DNA of 56,800 nucleotides, from positions 1 to 56,800 of the forward strand of contig JAGVKB010000072.1 in the NCBI GenBank assembly GCA_020050835.1, given 5' to 3'. The notes beneath the pieces are model-generated. The model was not told the origin of the DNA. It saw only the letters and a list, made by a program, of their open reading frames with translations, and ran no database searches. This DNA comes from Candidatus Obscuribacterales bacterium. GTDB taxonomy: Bacteria > Cyanobacteriota > Vampirovibrionia > Obscuribacterales > Obscuribacteraceae. The translations under genes were made by a program, and so were the position numbers. The first letter of the stretch is position 1, and each line of letters opens with the position of its first letter. Shown here piece after piece: positions 43,996 through 54,204 of the stretch.

Positions 43996-44038
43996 TGAGA
44001 TATCGATTGCGCTACCGCCGGTAGTGGCGTCCAGCCAC

Positions 44039-46294
44039 TTACTGCGCGGCCGGCAGGGACGGATCACCGTCCTTGCCGTTCTTTCCGTCGCCGTCATCGG
44101 CTTCGGGCTGCTGAGCAGCGGCAGGCTGATCGCCGCAATGAGTGCACGTTTCGTTGCCATCGGAGCACTCGATCTCCGTCTTGACCTTGTGGGGCACGAT
44201 GCTGTGCGCCTGAAGCAGGGACACCCACTCGTCGGACAGCAAAGTCTCCTTCGTCAGCAGCACCTGGTTGGCTGCGTTCATGAACTCGCGATGCTGACGG
44301 ATGAGCTGCTTGGCCTTGGTCAAGCAGCCGTTGACCAGGCAGCGCACCTCGCGGTCGATCGCATTGGCCAGCTCAGGCCCGCAGGCGCTGGGCGCAGCCA
44401 TAGCGCGACCGAGGAACGGATTGCTGCTGTCATCCGACACGAAGATCGGGCCGAGCTTGGACATGCCGAACTCGGTGACCATGCGATGAGCGATCGTCCA
44501 TGCCTGCTTGAAGTCGTTCTGAGCGCCGGTGTCCACCGTGCCCAGAAGCTCTTCTTGCGCGGCGCGGCCACCCATCGCCATCAGCATGCGGGCAAGCAGC
44601 TGCGTACGCGTGTAGCCGTAGCGATCACCAGCCGGCAGAGACTGGGTAACGCCGAGAGCGCCGCCACGGGGCATGATGGTGATCTTGGTGACCGGATCGC
44701 CACCTTCGATCAACGTCATGATCAGAGCGTGCCCGAGTTCGTGGACGGAGGTGTTCTCCATATCCTCGCGGGACATGCTCTTGGCGCGCGAAGTGCGAGC
44801 CACACCCATCTGAACTCGGTCGATGCCTTCGACGAAGTCCGGGCGGTGGATGACGATGTCGCCGATCGAGCGCATGACGAGCTCGATTGCGGCATTGTTG
44901 CGCTTGACCTCTTCGCTAATGGCGAAGACATCCTGCTCGCTCACCGTGCCGCGCTTGCGCAGCTCGGCGGTGACCAGACCGGCGATTGAGGCATCGGCCA
45001 GCAGCGCCGGCTGAACCGCCTTGGTCGCCCGAGCAAGAACGGCATCGGTAGTAGCTTTCAGCGCAGGCTCGCTGAACTTGCCGGAGCGGTTGAGCTCTGC
45101 GGACACCAGATCCTTGATGCGCCGAGCAGCCACGGTGGCCGACTCATTGCAGACGCCTTCGATTTCGGCGCCGGAGAAGCCGGGCGTGAGCCGAGCCAGC
45201 TCCTTAGCATCGACGTCGACCGCAGTCTTCTTGTCGCGCATGTGAATGCGGAAGATCGCTTCGCGACCGTTGACGTCGGCGTGATCCACCAGCACCTGAC
45301 GATCGAAGCGGCCTGGACGAATCAAGGCCGGGTCGAGGATGTCGGGGCGGTTGGTGGCAGCCATCAGGATCAGACCGCTGTTGGCCGTGAAGCCGTCCAT
45401 TTCAACCAGAAGCTGATTGAGCGTCTGCTCGCGTTCGTCATGACCACCGCCGATGCCGGCGCCGCGCTGGCGGCCGACAGCGTCAATCTCGTCGATGAAG
45501 ACAATGGCCGGACGCTTGGCACGAGCCTGATCGAACAGGTCGCGCACGCGCGCAGCACCGACACCGACGAACATCTCCACGAACTGCGAAGCGGAAATGG
45601 CGAAGAATGCCGCTCCCGATTCACCGGCAGTCGCTTTGGCCAGCAAAGTCTTGCCATTACCAGGAGGACCGACCAACAGCACGCCGCGCGGCGGGCGACC
45701 ACCGAGGTGAGCGAGCAAGCCGGGGTTACGCAGGTAGTCGACGACCTCCATCAGCTCTTGCTTGGCTTCGTCGCAGCCGGCAACGTCCTTGAACGTTTTG
45801 CGGTCAGCCGAAGGTTGCACCTGTTGAGCCTTGGAGTTCGCCAGCTGCTTCTGCACTCCTTGCTGGGCGTTTCGCATGAAGAACAGAATGATGCCGACGA
45901 TGAAGATGATCGGCAAGAGCTGGATGAGAATCGCCATGAAGTAGTCGAACCCGGACGGGCCCTTCTTCTCCGTTTCCTTCGCATCCATGGCTACTTTCTT
46001 GTCCGAAGCGTTCTTGATCAGAACTTGCTTGCCACCATCATCGGGAATCGCCACCTTCACGGGCGCCTTGCCCGCTCGTTCGACGATTACCTGGTTGCTT
46101 CCGTTGAGGAAGATGAGCTTCTGAATCTGGTCGGGGTGCTCGACCAGCATCTGGTTGAGATCGGAGAACGTCACGTGCTCCACGACTGGAGCCGGTTGCG
46201 GGCCGTTGACCAACAGGGCGCCGTTGAACAGACGCCCGAGTGCAAGCGCAACCACGACGATGACGATCATCCAGAGGATACTTCTCTTATCCAT
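44039..46294 (-). CDS. ftsH: FtsH-type ATP-dependent zinc metalloprotease with inserted segment
   Basis: Membrane-bound AAA+ protease, 751 aa. Two helices (about 7-27 and 119-140) flank a periplasmic domain. AAA module: Walker A GPPGNGKT (209-216), Walker B FIDEID (266-271), [23 protein letters not shown]. The protease zinc site is HELGH (518-522) rather than the usual HEAGH. Walker A to HExxH is about 309 residues against about 222 in E. coli FtsH; the extra ~87 residues lie near 393-483. The C-tail has CSDG and CTHC and is acidic. GAGAGG precedes the ATG. It degrades membrane and soluble proteins; the role of the insertion is unknown. Confidence 0.93.
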   Translation of the reverse strand: MDKRSILWMIVIVVVALALGRLFNGALLVNGPQPAPVVEHVTFSDLNQMLVEHPDQIQKLIFLNGSNQVIVERAGKAPVKVAIPDDGGKQVLIKNASDKKVAMDAKETEKKGPSGFDYFMAILIQLLPIIFIVGIILFFMRNAQQGVQKQLANSKAQQVQPSADRKTFKDVAGCDEAKQELMEVVDYLRNPGLLAHLGGRPPRGVLLVGPPGNGKTLLAKATAGESGAAFFAISASQFVEMFVGVGAARVRDLFDQARAKRPAIVFIDEIDAVGRQRGAGIGGGHDEREQTLNQLLVEMDGFTANSGLILMAATNRPDILDPALIRPGRFDRQVLVDHADVNGREAIFRIHMRDKKTAVDVDAKELARLTPGFSGAEIEGVCNESATVAARRIKDLVSAELNRSGKFSEPALKATTDAVLARATKAVQPALLADASIAGLVTAELRKRGTVSEQDVFAISEEVKRNNAAIELVMRSIGDIVIHRPDFVEGIDRVQMGVARTSRAKSMSREDMENTSVHELGHALIMTLIEGGDPVTKITIMPRGGALGVTQSLPAGDRYGYTRTQLLARMLMAMGGRAAQEELLGTVDTGAQNDFKQAWTIAHRMVTEFGMSKLGPIFVSDDSSNPFLGRAMAAPSACGPELANAIDREVRCLVNGCLTKAKQLIRQHREFMNAANQVLLTKETLLSDEWVSLLQAHSIVPHKVKTEIECSDGNETCTHCGDQPAAAQQPEADDGDGKNGKDGDPSLPAAQ

Positions 46295-46591
46295 GATGGA
46301 CCTCTCGTTAGTAAGCCGAGCCCGTCTGAGCTCGGACCTCGGTGATAGGGGTGCAAAGGTGTTTATTGACCGGCTCGCCCCCCTGAAGAAGCCCGGCCGA
46401 GTCCAAAGAATCCGCGCTCAAGAACGGTGCGCCGCATCGGATGATGCCAAGCGCCCGCTCTGCTCAAGCGCCAGAAAGCCATAGTCCGTGGGCTCTGAGG
46501 AAGGAGAGTCGGGCTCCGGTTGAAAACCCGGCTGCGACTAACCTTTCGTGAGTCCGTTTCGTGAGTCCGGTGTTCGCTGACCGCGAGCAGC

Positions 46592-47155
46592 TTACGTCTG
46601 CTCGCCGAGCTGGCGAGGGTCACGGATGATGCCGAGCGCGATCATACGGTCGCGAGCTTGCTGCTCGCCGTCCTTCGAACCGTACTCTTGCGCGGCTTTC
46701 AGGCTCTCGAAGAGCGGCTTCTCGACGTCGCGACCGAGCTTGGACCAATCGGCGATCGTCTCCGGTTTGCCGCTAACGCGGTCGCCGTCGACAGTCAGGT
46801 AAGCCTGGCCGTTGATGGCATTGAGCGTGAAGCGGACGCTGCCGATTTGATCGTCGCCGTCCTCGAGATCGAGCTTCTCGGACTTGAGACCGATGAAGGC
46901 CAGGCGAATCTGCTTGCCGGCCTTGGCCCATTCGTCCAGCGAGCGGTTGTAGCCTTCGACATCCTTGCCGTCGGCGACGCGGTAAATGCGCGCGGTGACA
47001 GGCTGTTCGGGGCTGGTCGTGCGGGGAATCTCGTAACGGTATTCGCCGTTGCTGCGATTCTGTCCCGCGTTGAGCTCAAGCGCCTTGATCGTGGCACGCA
47101 GAGCGATGATGGCGAAGCCGGTCAGCTTGCCACTGGTTTTGTTCTGGCTGCTCAT
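46592..47155 (-). CDS. hypothetical protein upstream of ftsH
   Basis: Product of 187 aa, soluble, with an AAAGGACGG ribosome binding site. The N-terminal half contains YRYEIPRTTSPEQPVTARIY; the middle is beta-rich (LTVDGDRVSGKPETIADW); the C-terminus is helical (DGEQQARDRMIALGI). No family recognised. It is the first gene of the minus-strand run that continues with the ftsH variant; 297 bases containing a repeated GAGTCCGTTTCGTGAGTCCG-like element separate the two. Confidence 0.65.
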   Translation of the reverse strand: MSSQNKTSGKLTGFAIIALRATIKALELNAGQNRSNGEYRYEIPRTTSPEQPVTARIYRVADGKDVEGYNRSLDEWAKAGKQIRLAFIGLKSEKLDLEDGDDQIGSVRFTLNAINGQAYLTVDGDRVSGKPETIADWSKLGRDVEKPLFESLKAAQEYGSKDGEQQARDRMIALGIIRDPRQLGEQT

Positions 47156-47866
47156 AACTACCGTCCTTTCGGCAGCTCAATGCTGCACGTAGATGTTGCC
47201 GCGGTTCAGCTGGCACCGCCGGCAGTGGTAAGGTTGTTGCACTTGGCTATCGCCCCGCGGTACCGCCATCCCACAGTCGGATGCACGCGGACCTCTTAAG
47301 TAGCTGATTGACTGTTCTAGAGAGTGAACGGGGATGCAGCCACGCGGCCCCGAACTCTGCAGGCAAAGTCGCACGGAGAGATTATTCGCCTTCTTTCCCA
47401 AATTGATGGTCAACCCCTGTCTGCTTTTGCAAGCAAAATCTGAAAGGGAGAAGGAGTAGTCGATCAGGATTCCGGGGATTGGGCGTTAATCAGACCGAGA
47501 TGTGTTGAAGGGGCGTTTGTATAGAACATAGCTAAGATCAGATCATGCGGAAAACGAATTTTCCCTTAAGCCCCCATGACAAACCAAAGTGAGAAGACGC
47601 TCAGAAGCGTCCAATCACATCCGTTGACAACGCCAGATTTAGGGGCCGGACAAGCATGCACCAGGAGCAAAAAACACGATTCGCCGCTGATTGATTTTGG
47701 GGCAACTATGAGAACGAGAAAATCTATTGCCGGAACACTTCGAGTCAACACAACTTTGTTACGGGAAGCTAAAGACATATAGCGAAGTTAGCTGAAGTTC
47801 TCATTGACTGAGATATGATTCCATGCCAGGCAAGCAAAACCTCACAAAACGCCTCTTGGAGTCGAG
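47156..47866. other. gene-free stretch, about 710 bases
   Basis: Lies between divergent genes. A 68-codon plus-strand frame from 47576 lacks a ribosome binding site and is not called. No strong hairpin seen. Composition becomes AT-richer from 47430. Confidence 0.4.
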
Positions 47867-48667
47867 ATGCTAGAAGAAGTTTTCGGCACAAAAAAACCGG
47901 TGATCGGAGTGATTCATCTCCTGCCGCTACCCGGGTCGGCGCGCTGGGACGGACGAATGGAGCCGATCTTCCTGCGCGCCGAACAAGAAGCGGCGGCCCT
48001 GGCTACCGGTGGGGTGCACGGCATTATCATCGAAAACTTCTTTGATGCACCGTTTACCAGGGCCCGCGTCGATACTGCTACAGCCTGCGCGCTAACGCTA
48101 GCGGCCAGGCGTATCATGTCTATCTGCGATCTGCCGATTGGAGTAAATGTTCTGCGCAACGATGGTATGACGGCGTTGGCTGTCGCCGCGGCGATCGAAG
48201 CCCGCTTCGTGCGCGTTAACGTTTACACCGGTGCGATGCTGACCGATCAGGGCATAATCGAAGGCCAGGCTCATGAGCTTTTGCGCTATCGGCGCGAGCT
48301 ATCAGCTTCGAAGAGTATCAAAATTCTCGCAGACGTACTGGTGAAGCATGCCGATCCGCTTACTGCATCAAGCGATATTCGGCAGATCGCCAAAGACACC
48401 GTCCATCGCGGGCTGGCCGATGGCGTAATCGTAAGCGGCGTAGCAACCGGCGCCTGCCCCGACATGAAAGATCTCTGCGCAGTGCGGCAAGCCGTACCGG
48501 ACGCACCCATTTTTGTGGGCAGCGGAGCAACCAGAGAAAACATTGGCGAACTGCTTGCCATTGCAGATGGTATCATCGTCGCCAGCACGCTCAAGCGTCA
48601 GGGCATCCTGGAGAATCCGGTCGACGTCGAGCGTGTGCGCTCGTTGATGGCTGCAGCAAAGAGGTAA
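47867..48667 (+). CDS. BtpA family protein
   Basis: Product of 266 aa, TIM-barrel-like, of the BtpA/SgcQ family. The N-terminal signature VIGVIHLLPLPGSARW is diagnostic; GGVHGIIIENFFDAPF, ILADVLVKHADPL and a phosphate-binding-like FVGSGATREN follow. In cyanobacteria BtpA affects photosystem I accumulation, but relatives in non-photosynthetic bacteria and archaea have other, mostly unknown roles. No photosynthesis gene is visible here. TTGGAG lies five bases upstream of the ATG. Single plus-strand gene, convergent with the next. Confidence 0.9.
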   Translation: MLEEVFGTKKPVIGVIHLLPLPGSARWDGRMEPIFLRAEQEAAALATGGVHGIIIENFFDAPFTRARVDTATACALTLAARRIMSICDLPIGVNVLRNDGMTALAVAAAIEARFVRVNVYTGAMLTDQGIIEGQAHELLRYRRELSASKSIKILADVLVKHADPLTASSDIRQIAKDTVHRGLADGVIVSGVATGACPDMKDLCAVRQAVPDAPIFVGSGATRENIGELLAIADGIIVASTLKRQGILENPVDVERVRSLMAAAKR

Positions 48668-48709
48668 CACCGCTGCCTCGCCGGAGAGAGACCGCACGCA
48701 CCAGCGCGT

Positions 48710-50467
48710 TTAGAACTCGATTGAGCGCGGCGGAACGGAAGGTTTAGCGCCCGAGCTGGATCCACCCAGGAAACCTTTCCGGGCCATGGCAGCTCTCGTC
48801 CAGGGCGCGCGGGGAATCGCCTGGGGAGGATCAGTTGCTGCCGGCACCGGTTTTTCTTCCTCGGGTTTTGCCGCATCCTCGGCCGGTTTTGCATCTTCCT
48901 TGGCCACCTCCGGCTCTGGCCCAGCTTCAACCGCTGTAAACTGCTCGGCCGGCTTGCTTGGAGCGCTCCCACCAGCGTCCTTAGCCGAAGGTACCGCCGG
49001 TCTTTGCTTGAAAAGGTCGCTAGCCCGCCCTGAGCCCGGCGGCGGTGGCAGCGGCGTGGCTCGCGCCACCGTAAATGAAGGAGTTTTGACCGCCGAACCC
49101 AGCTTCGGCTCGACGGGCGGAGTAGGCTCCGCCCACGAAGGCAGGGCCTCGGCTGGTGCGCTCTGATCGCTGGCAGCTAACGGCGCCGCAGCGCCGGCGG
49201 TCGGCAGCGGCTCAGACCAATTATCTGCCGGAGCTAGCTGTTCAGGCGGTACAGCTGCGGGAATGCCGGTCGTGCCGGCCGGGGCATAGACCGGCGGTTT
49301 AGCCCCGGTGGTTGAAGAAGCGCTGGGAGCAATCAGTTTAGCTGGTCCACCGGAACTGACTTGAGCGCCCGAGCTCGAAGCCGAGTCCAAAGTCGATGCA
49401 GCTGGCGGTTGCGCCAAGGGCGGCGTCGAGACACCAGGTCTGGCCGGTAAGGCTGGACTCTTTGCCGAAAGCCGAGCAGAGGAAGCGATGCCGGGATTGG
49501 TCGAAGATGCTTGCTTGGGAATCGGGGCACCGGCACTGCCTTCCACCAGCTTCGCGGCAGCGTACGCGGGCCGCGCAGCTCGCGCCGGCGGCTCAGCTAA
49601 ACCCTGTCCGGCCGGAGTGGTTGTTGCGTCGTCCTTAGCCGTCTTGGCTTCACCCTTTTCGCCTTGAGCAGAATCTGTCTTAGGCTCAGGCGCCGGCGGT
49701 TGAGCCTCGCGCGCTCCAAAATCGGAGACAGGCTCGACTATCTGCGCACTCAACAAGTCATCTACCCCTGCGCCGAGATCGCTTATCACTCGTTCGAGGT
49801 CGGCATCAGCTTGATACATCCAGCACTTTATGCGGTCGACCCAGATCACCATGTCCACAATCGCCTGTGAAAGATTGGGGTTGTCCTGCTTCAAGCGCGA
49901 AACGACCCAGCCGGGAAGGTCGACATGATCGCCTTGCGCGACCGGCTCGGAAACAACGACCAGACCTTCGGACAAGATCTGAAAGACCGCTTTGACATAA
50001 GCGCGCCGCGAGAGATTGGCATCGGCCAGCGCCTGAGCAAGGGTTTTCCTGCCGTCCAGCCGCTCGAGCAGCGGAATGTCTTTGACAGCTTTTGCCAGCG
50101 CAGTCGGCTTGAGAATGGTCTGACCATTGATTCTAAGCTGGTCTAAATACTTCTTCTCTTCGAGATAAGCCACCCCTTCGCGCAAAATCCTTTCAATCGG
50201 CTCATCGGCCGGAAAGCTTCGCGGAACATCAGCCGGCTTGCTTTCCACGAAGGAGAAAGTGCCGGTCAGCCAGAGAAACAATTCTAGAAAGCCCTCTTTC
50301 CCGGAGCCGACATCGGACTCAACATGAACAACCCGGCCCGTTTCGACATAAATGGTCGCATTATTAGTTCCCTGTGACAGGGAGATCTCGCCAGTGAGCC
50401 CGCCGTTGCGAACGAGCTGAATCAAACTGGGAAGACTAATTTTCGACAGCTCGCCGGCTAACTGCAT
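48710..50467 (-). CDS. DUF4388 (PatA-N-like) domain protein with long Pro/Ala-rich tail
   Basis: Product of 585 aa. An N-terminal DUF4388 domain (about 1-110: MQLAGELSKISLPSLIQLVR, then GEISL, ATIYVETGRVVHVES) and a following helical region to about 250 are conserved-looking. The rest, about 330 residues, is Ala/Pro/Ser/Lys low complexity. DUF4388 domains occur in proteins linked to two-component and gliding or heterocyst regulation. The start has no strong ribosome binding site. Role in signalling inferred from the domain only. Confidence 0.8.
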   Translation of the reverse strand: MQLAGELSKISLPSLIQLVRNGGLTGEISLSQGTNNATIYVETGRVVHVESDVGSGKEGFLELFLWLTGTFSFVESKPADVPRSFPADEPIERILREGVAYLEEKKYLDQLRINGQTILKPTALAKAVKDIPLLERLDGRKTLAQALADANLSRRAYVKAVFQILSEGLVVVSEPVAQGDHVDLPGWVVSRLKQDNPNLSQAIVDMVIWVDRIKCWMYQADADLERVISDLGAGVDDLLSAQIVEPVSDFGAREAQPPAPEPKTDSAQGEKGEAKTAKDDATTTPAGQGLAEPPARAARPAYAAAKLVEGSAGAPIPKQASSTNPGIASSARLSAKSPALPARPGVSTPPLAQPPAASTLDSASSSGAQVSSGGPAKLIAPSASSTTGAKPPVYAPAGTTGIPAAVPPEQLAPADNWSEPLPTAGAAAPLAASDQSAPAEALPSWAEPTPPVEPKLGSAVKTPSFTVARATPLPPPPGSGRASDLFKQRPAVPSAKDAGGSAPSKPAEQFTAVEAGPEPEVAKEDAKPAEDAAKPEEEKPVPAATDPPQAIPRAPWTRAAMARKGFLGGSSSGAKPSVPPRSIEF

Positions 50468-51064
50468 GCGCTATCAGGTCCATGAGGTAATTCGCAGTGC
50501 TTCTAGTATAGCCAAGGGGAGACTGTTTGCGTTATCAAACATTATCGGCAACGCAAAACAACCGTTCACAAACGCGGCTCGAGTCCGGCCAATCGAACCG
50601 CTGGGGCATCCTCTCGCCCTTTGCTCGTCGCCGTCTATCGAGCCGGCGATCCCGACCTCACCGCTACGCAGACAGCATGCCGCCCCGGCGAGCCTTGCGC
50701 GAGCGATGCCAGCGCCGGACCGCCGGCTCATTAGGGGATTTACACCGGTCGCGGCGGTTGCGTCCGAGGAAATTCCGCACCGTCCGGTTTGAACTGCCCA
50801 TCAAGAACACTCTTGGAGCAACGGTTTGAGGCTCATACGGAAAACGCGCGATCGGCACTAATGGTCTGTCATTTTCTCTCACTTTTTATTGTCATTTCAG
50901 ACCATCTTTTGAGATTGTACTACGCATTATCGTATTGTCCGGTTTCAAAAAAAACGCTAGAAATCAAAATGGGGTCGGGCGGCTTGCTGCTACCTCCAGC
51001 AAGCCGCCCGACAGCCACAAATGTGTTTGCTCGCTCCCGTCCGGAAAGAGCCGAAATCACTGAC
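50468..51064. other. gene-free stretch with a terminator
   Basis: About 600 bases. Contains the strong hairpin at 50974-51012. No reading frame with a ribosome binding site. Confidence 0.4.
50974..51012 (-). terminator. terminator of the small zinc-ribbon gene
   Basis: GTCGGGCGGCTTGCTG (50974-50989) pairs perfectly with CAGCAAGCCGCCCGAC (50997-51012) over a seven-base loop. On the minus strand CCCATTTTGATTTC follows. It lies about 50 bases beyond the stop of the gene at 51065. Confidence 0.7.
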
Positions 51065-51286
51065 TTACGCGCGCGTGCGGTCCCGCTCCGGGCTGTCGCT
51101 CGACAGCAGTCCGACTCGAGTTGCGCTTACACCCTTGCGGGTAGCACAGCCGAGACAATAGCCTTCAAGTCGGGCAGCCAGAGGCTTGAAGCAGCTGCTG
51201 CAGCAACCACCGTCCGGATTGGAGACTACGCCGACCATGCACTTTTCGGTCTGCTGATTGAGTTCAACGTCGAACACTCCGTACAT
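51065..51286 (-). CDS. small zinc-ribbon-like protein
   Basis: Product of 73 aa with an excellent ribosome binding site (AAGGAG, seven bases before the ATG) and a downstream terminator. Four or five Cys in GGCCSSCFKP and YCLGC form a CxxC...CxxC ribbon. Basic C-terminus. It may bind zinc; the role is unknown. It overlaps longer, unsupported frames. Confidence 0.65.
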   Translation of the reverse strand: MYGVFDVELNQQTEKCMVGVVSNPDGGCCSSCFKPLAARLEGYCLGCATRKGVSATRVGLLSSDSPERDRTRA

Positions 51287-51967
51287 AGCTAACTCCTTTT
51301 TTCGTTGGGTGTTTTCTCCCTAAGAAGATCCCGAAAGATTCATCCAAGCAGTTCGTTGCTAGTGCGCTTAGCTGCCCTGACTGACTACAGGCGAGCACAA
51401 GATAAGCGTTCACCAGCACGACCAGTTTTTGAATTGAATTCACCAGCTCAGTCCAACTGTCCCCGGCATAGAAGCAGGAAACATTTTGATTGGATCGTCG
51501 GCGAATGCGCTCTGAACGGGTCGGAACTGACTTTCGGTAATGTGTAAGGGATAAAAACAGACGAGGAAAAACTAGGCGGTTGGCACCCGCTAGGGCAACA
51601 TCCAGCAGCAGTTCGCGCAATACTCTTGTTACAAACTGGCGCCACCATGGACGGTATGACAAGTACTCGAGCAGGGCGGTGCCGAACTTAGCAAAGGCGC
51701 TCCAATCCTCGACTCAGGGCAATTGAATCCGAATCGCGTTTACTGTATCGATCGCTAAGAAGGGCTAGCAGCGAGGGATTAATACATGGTTAAATCAAAC
51801 CGATATCAAGAGCAAACCTAGCGCAGACAGGCCAGGATTAGCTTTGTTCATCATTCGTTAACATGCAACCAGACAGCGCACATCGCAAAGATACATACTG
51901 CCCTCATTTGAGATATACTTGACTTTCCGTCACTTTTATAAGATCTCAGGAGGTCAGAGGCTCCACG
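51287..51967. other. gene-free stretch before the prolyl-tRNA synthetase gene
   Basis: About 680 bases between divergent genes. No supported gene; a 132-codon minus-strand frame at 51264-51662 overlaps the small zinc-ribbon gene and has no ribosome binding site. TTGAGATATACTTGAC near 51909-51924 may be part of a promoter. Confidence 0.35.
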
Positions 51968-53437
51968 ATGGAAGTCAAGGATAACGTGGACGCGCAAGCT
52001 GCCATGCAGGAAGAGGAAAAGGGTAAAGACGCCGAACGTGCGCGTTGGTATACAGATACCATCCTGCAGTCGGAATTGGCTGATTACTCGCCAGTAAAAG
52101 GCTGTATGGTGATTCGACCGTACGGTTACGCCCTCTGGGAGCAGATTCAAAAGGCGCTCGACCAGATGATCAAAGACACCGGGCATAGCAACGCCTATTT
52201 CCCGATGTTCATCCCTGAATCATTTATGACCAAGGAGAAGGAGCACGTCGAAGGCTTCGCTCCCGAGTGCGCAGTCGTCACACACGGCGGCGGCAAGAAG
52301 CTCGAGGAGCCGCTCATTGTCCGACCGACATCCGAGACAATCATCAATTACATGTTCGCCAAGTGGGTTCAATCCTGGCGAGATCTGCCGCTTTTGATCA
52401 ATCAGTGGGCTAACGTCGTGCGCTGGGAGATGAGAACACGTCTTTTCTTGCGCACCACCGAATTCCTCTGGCAGGAAGGTCACACCGCGCATGCCACCGA
52501 GCAGGAAGCCGAAGAAGAAGCGCAACGGATGCTCGGTGTATACAAGGATTTCGCCGAGAACTGGATGGCCCTGCCGGTACTGACCGGTGAAAAGACCGAA
52601 AATGAGCGCTTTGCCGGTGCTGTACGCACTTATTGTATAGAAGCGCTAATGCGCGATGCCAAAGCTCTTCAAGCCGGCACCTCGCATTTCCTCGGACAGA
52701 ACTTTGCAAAGGCCTTCGAGATCAAGTTCCAGAGCGCCGAAGGCGGATTGGAATTTGCCTGGCAGACAAGCTGGGGAGTTTCTACCCGCCTGGTCGGTGC
52801 AATTATCCTTGGACATGGCGACGAAAAAGGACTGATATTGCCACCCAAGCTCGCTCCGATTCAAGTTGTAATCGTGCCGATCTACAAGACCGATGAAGAC
52901 AAGGCGACTGTTTTCGAGCGCTGCCAACAGATTCACGATCTGCTCAAGCCGTCCGTGCGCGTTCACTTCGACAAGCGCGAACAGCACACGCCCGGCTGGA
53001 AGTTCAATCACTGGGAGCAAAAGGGTGTTCCGATTCGACTCAATGTCGGTCCGAAAGATGTAGCCGGCAATGTAGTGGAAGTGGCTCGCAGAGATACCGG
53101 CGAGAAGATTCGCGGCGTCGCCATGAGCGGGCTGGAAAATGAAGTTGCCGGCCTGTTGACCGCCGTCCAAAAGAACATCTTCGAGAGAGCGGTAGCCTTC
53201 AGAAAGGAAAACACCAGACAGCTGACCGAATACGGTGAGTTCAAATCGACGATGGAAGAGAAATACGGCTTCGTCGAAGCAAACTGGTGCGGGGCATCCT
53301 CCTGCGAAGCCTCGATCAAAGAAGAGACCAAGGCAACTATCCGAGTCATTCCATTTGACTGGCAGCCGCAAGATGGCAAATGCATTCGCTGCGGCGGCGC
53401 ATCTACAAAACGCGTCGTGTTTGCCAAGGCGTATTGA
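51968..53437 (+). CDS. proS: prolyl-tRNA synthetase, archaeal/eukaryote-like (type 3) form
   Basis: Charges tRNA-Pro with proline, 489 aa, cytosolic. Class II motifs: motif 2 around VVRWEMRTRLFLRTTEFLWQEGHTAHA, motif 3 WGVSTRLVGAIILGHGDEKG. The anticodon-binding domain starts near residue 295 (PIQVVIVPIYK). The C-terminal domain contains four Cys (WCGASSC, CIRCGG), the zinc-binding end typical of type 3 ProRS. The editing insertion of the bacterial type is absent. AGGAGG lies 15 bases and GAGG about nine bases before the ATG. Followed by a response regulator gene. Confidence 0.96.
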   Translation: MEVKDNVDAQAAMQEEEKGKDAERARWYTDTILQSELADYSPVKGCMVIRPYGYALWEQIQKALDQMIKDTGHSNAYFPMFIPESFMTKEKEHVEGFAPECAVVTHGGGKKLEEPLIVRPTSETIINYMFAKWVQSWRDLPLLINQWANVVRWEMRTRLFLRTTEFLWQEGHTAHATEQEAEEEAQRMLGVYKDFAENWMALPVLTGEKTENERFAGAVRTYCIEALMRDAKALQAGTSHFLGQNFAKAFEIKFQSAEGGLEFAWQTSWGVSTRLVGAIILGHGDEKGLILPPKLAPIQVVIVPIYKTDEDKATVFERCQQIHDLLKPSVRVHFDKREQHTPGWKFNHWEQKGVPIRLNVGPKDVAGNVVEVARRDTGEKIRGVAMSGLENEVAGLLTAVQKNIFERAVAFRKENTRQLTEYGEFKSTMEEKYGFVEANWCGASSCEASIKEETKATIRVIPFDWQPQDGKCIRCGGASTKRVVFAKAY

Positions 53438-53522
53438 GCATACTCGGAGTGAAGCAACGTTCAATTGCTGCTACGATCTTTGGGGGCTGAGTTAAGCCGA
53501 ACGATGAAAGGTGCTTCCAAAA

Positions 53523-54194
53523 ATGGCGAAAATTCTTGTCGTCGAAGATGATTTTGACCTTTGTAGCTCCTTGCAAGACTTGCTGGAGATGGACCATCAC
53601 AAGGTGGACACGGCAAATACAGGGGCAGAAGCGCTCCAGCAGTTGAAGTTTTCCGAGTATGACCTCTTACTTTTGGATTGGAATCTTCCAGACATGCAGG
53701 GTGTAGATATCTGCAAGCAGTTTCGTGCCAACGGCGGAGCCTGCCCGGTGCTCATGCTCACCGGCAAAGGCAATGTCACCGATAAGATTATTGGACTTGA
53801 CTCCGGCGCAGACGACTATCTGACCAAGCCGTTCCATCCCGACGAGCTCGCTTCCCGCATCAAAGCACTCTTACGTCGACCGGGAGCATTTCGCGGCAAC
53901 GAGTTGAAGGTGGGCGGGTTGGTCTTAGAGCCCGGAATCTTTCGAGCGACGATTGATGGGCAAGAGATGAAATTGCTGCCCAAGGAGTTCGCGCTACTGG
54001 AGTTCATGATGCGCCACCCCAATGAGGTTTTTAGCACTGAAGCGCTGATTGCTCGAGTCTGGGAAAGCGATTCCGAAGTTTCGCCGGAAGTTGTTCGCAC
54101 CTACATAAACAGGTTGAGGAACAAGATCGGCAAGAAGGACGAGGAGAGCATGCTGAAAACCGTCCACGGGCTGGGGTACAAGCTCCAGGCCTAG
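53523..54194 (+). CDS. OmpR/PhoB-family response regulator
   Basis: Product of 223 aa. Receiver domain (about 3-115): acidic pair EDD near residue 9, phospho-acceptor Asp in LLLDWNLPD (about 51), switch Thr in MLTGKG, Lys in LTKPF. A winged-helix DNA-binding domain follows (about 125-222, KLLPKEFALLEFMMRHP, VVRTYINRLRNKI, VHGLGYKL). No histidine kinase gene is next to it, so it is an orphan regulator. ATG 53523 is preferred; a GTG four codons upstream is possible. It lies 85 bases after proS. Confidence 0.93.
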   Translation: MAKILVVEDDFDLCSSLQDLLEMDHHKVDTANTGAEALQQLKFSEYDLLLLDWNLPDMQGVDICKQFRANGGACPVLMLTGKGNVTDKIIGLDSGADDYLTKPFHPDELASRIKALLRRPGAFRGNELKVGGLVLEPGIFRATIDGQEMKLLPKEFALLEFMMRHPNEVFSTEALIARVWESDSEVSPEVVRTYINRLRNKIGKKDEESMLKTVHGLGYKLQA

Positions 54195-54204
54195 GTTTGG
54201 ACTG

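Noticed and set aside
47576-47782. 68-codon frame upstream of the BtpA-family gene
   Set aside because: No ribosome binding site, AT-rich intergenic composition and no recognisable protein features.
51264-51662. 132-codon minus-strand frame upstream of the small zinc-ribbon gene
   Set aside because: It overlaps the better supported 73-aa gene and lacks a ribosome binding site.
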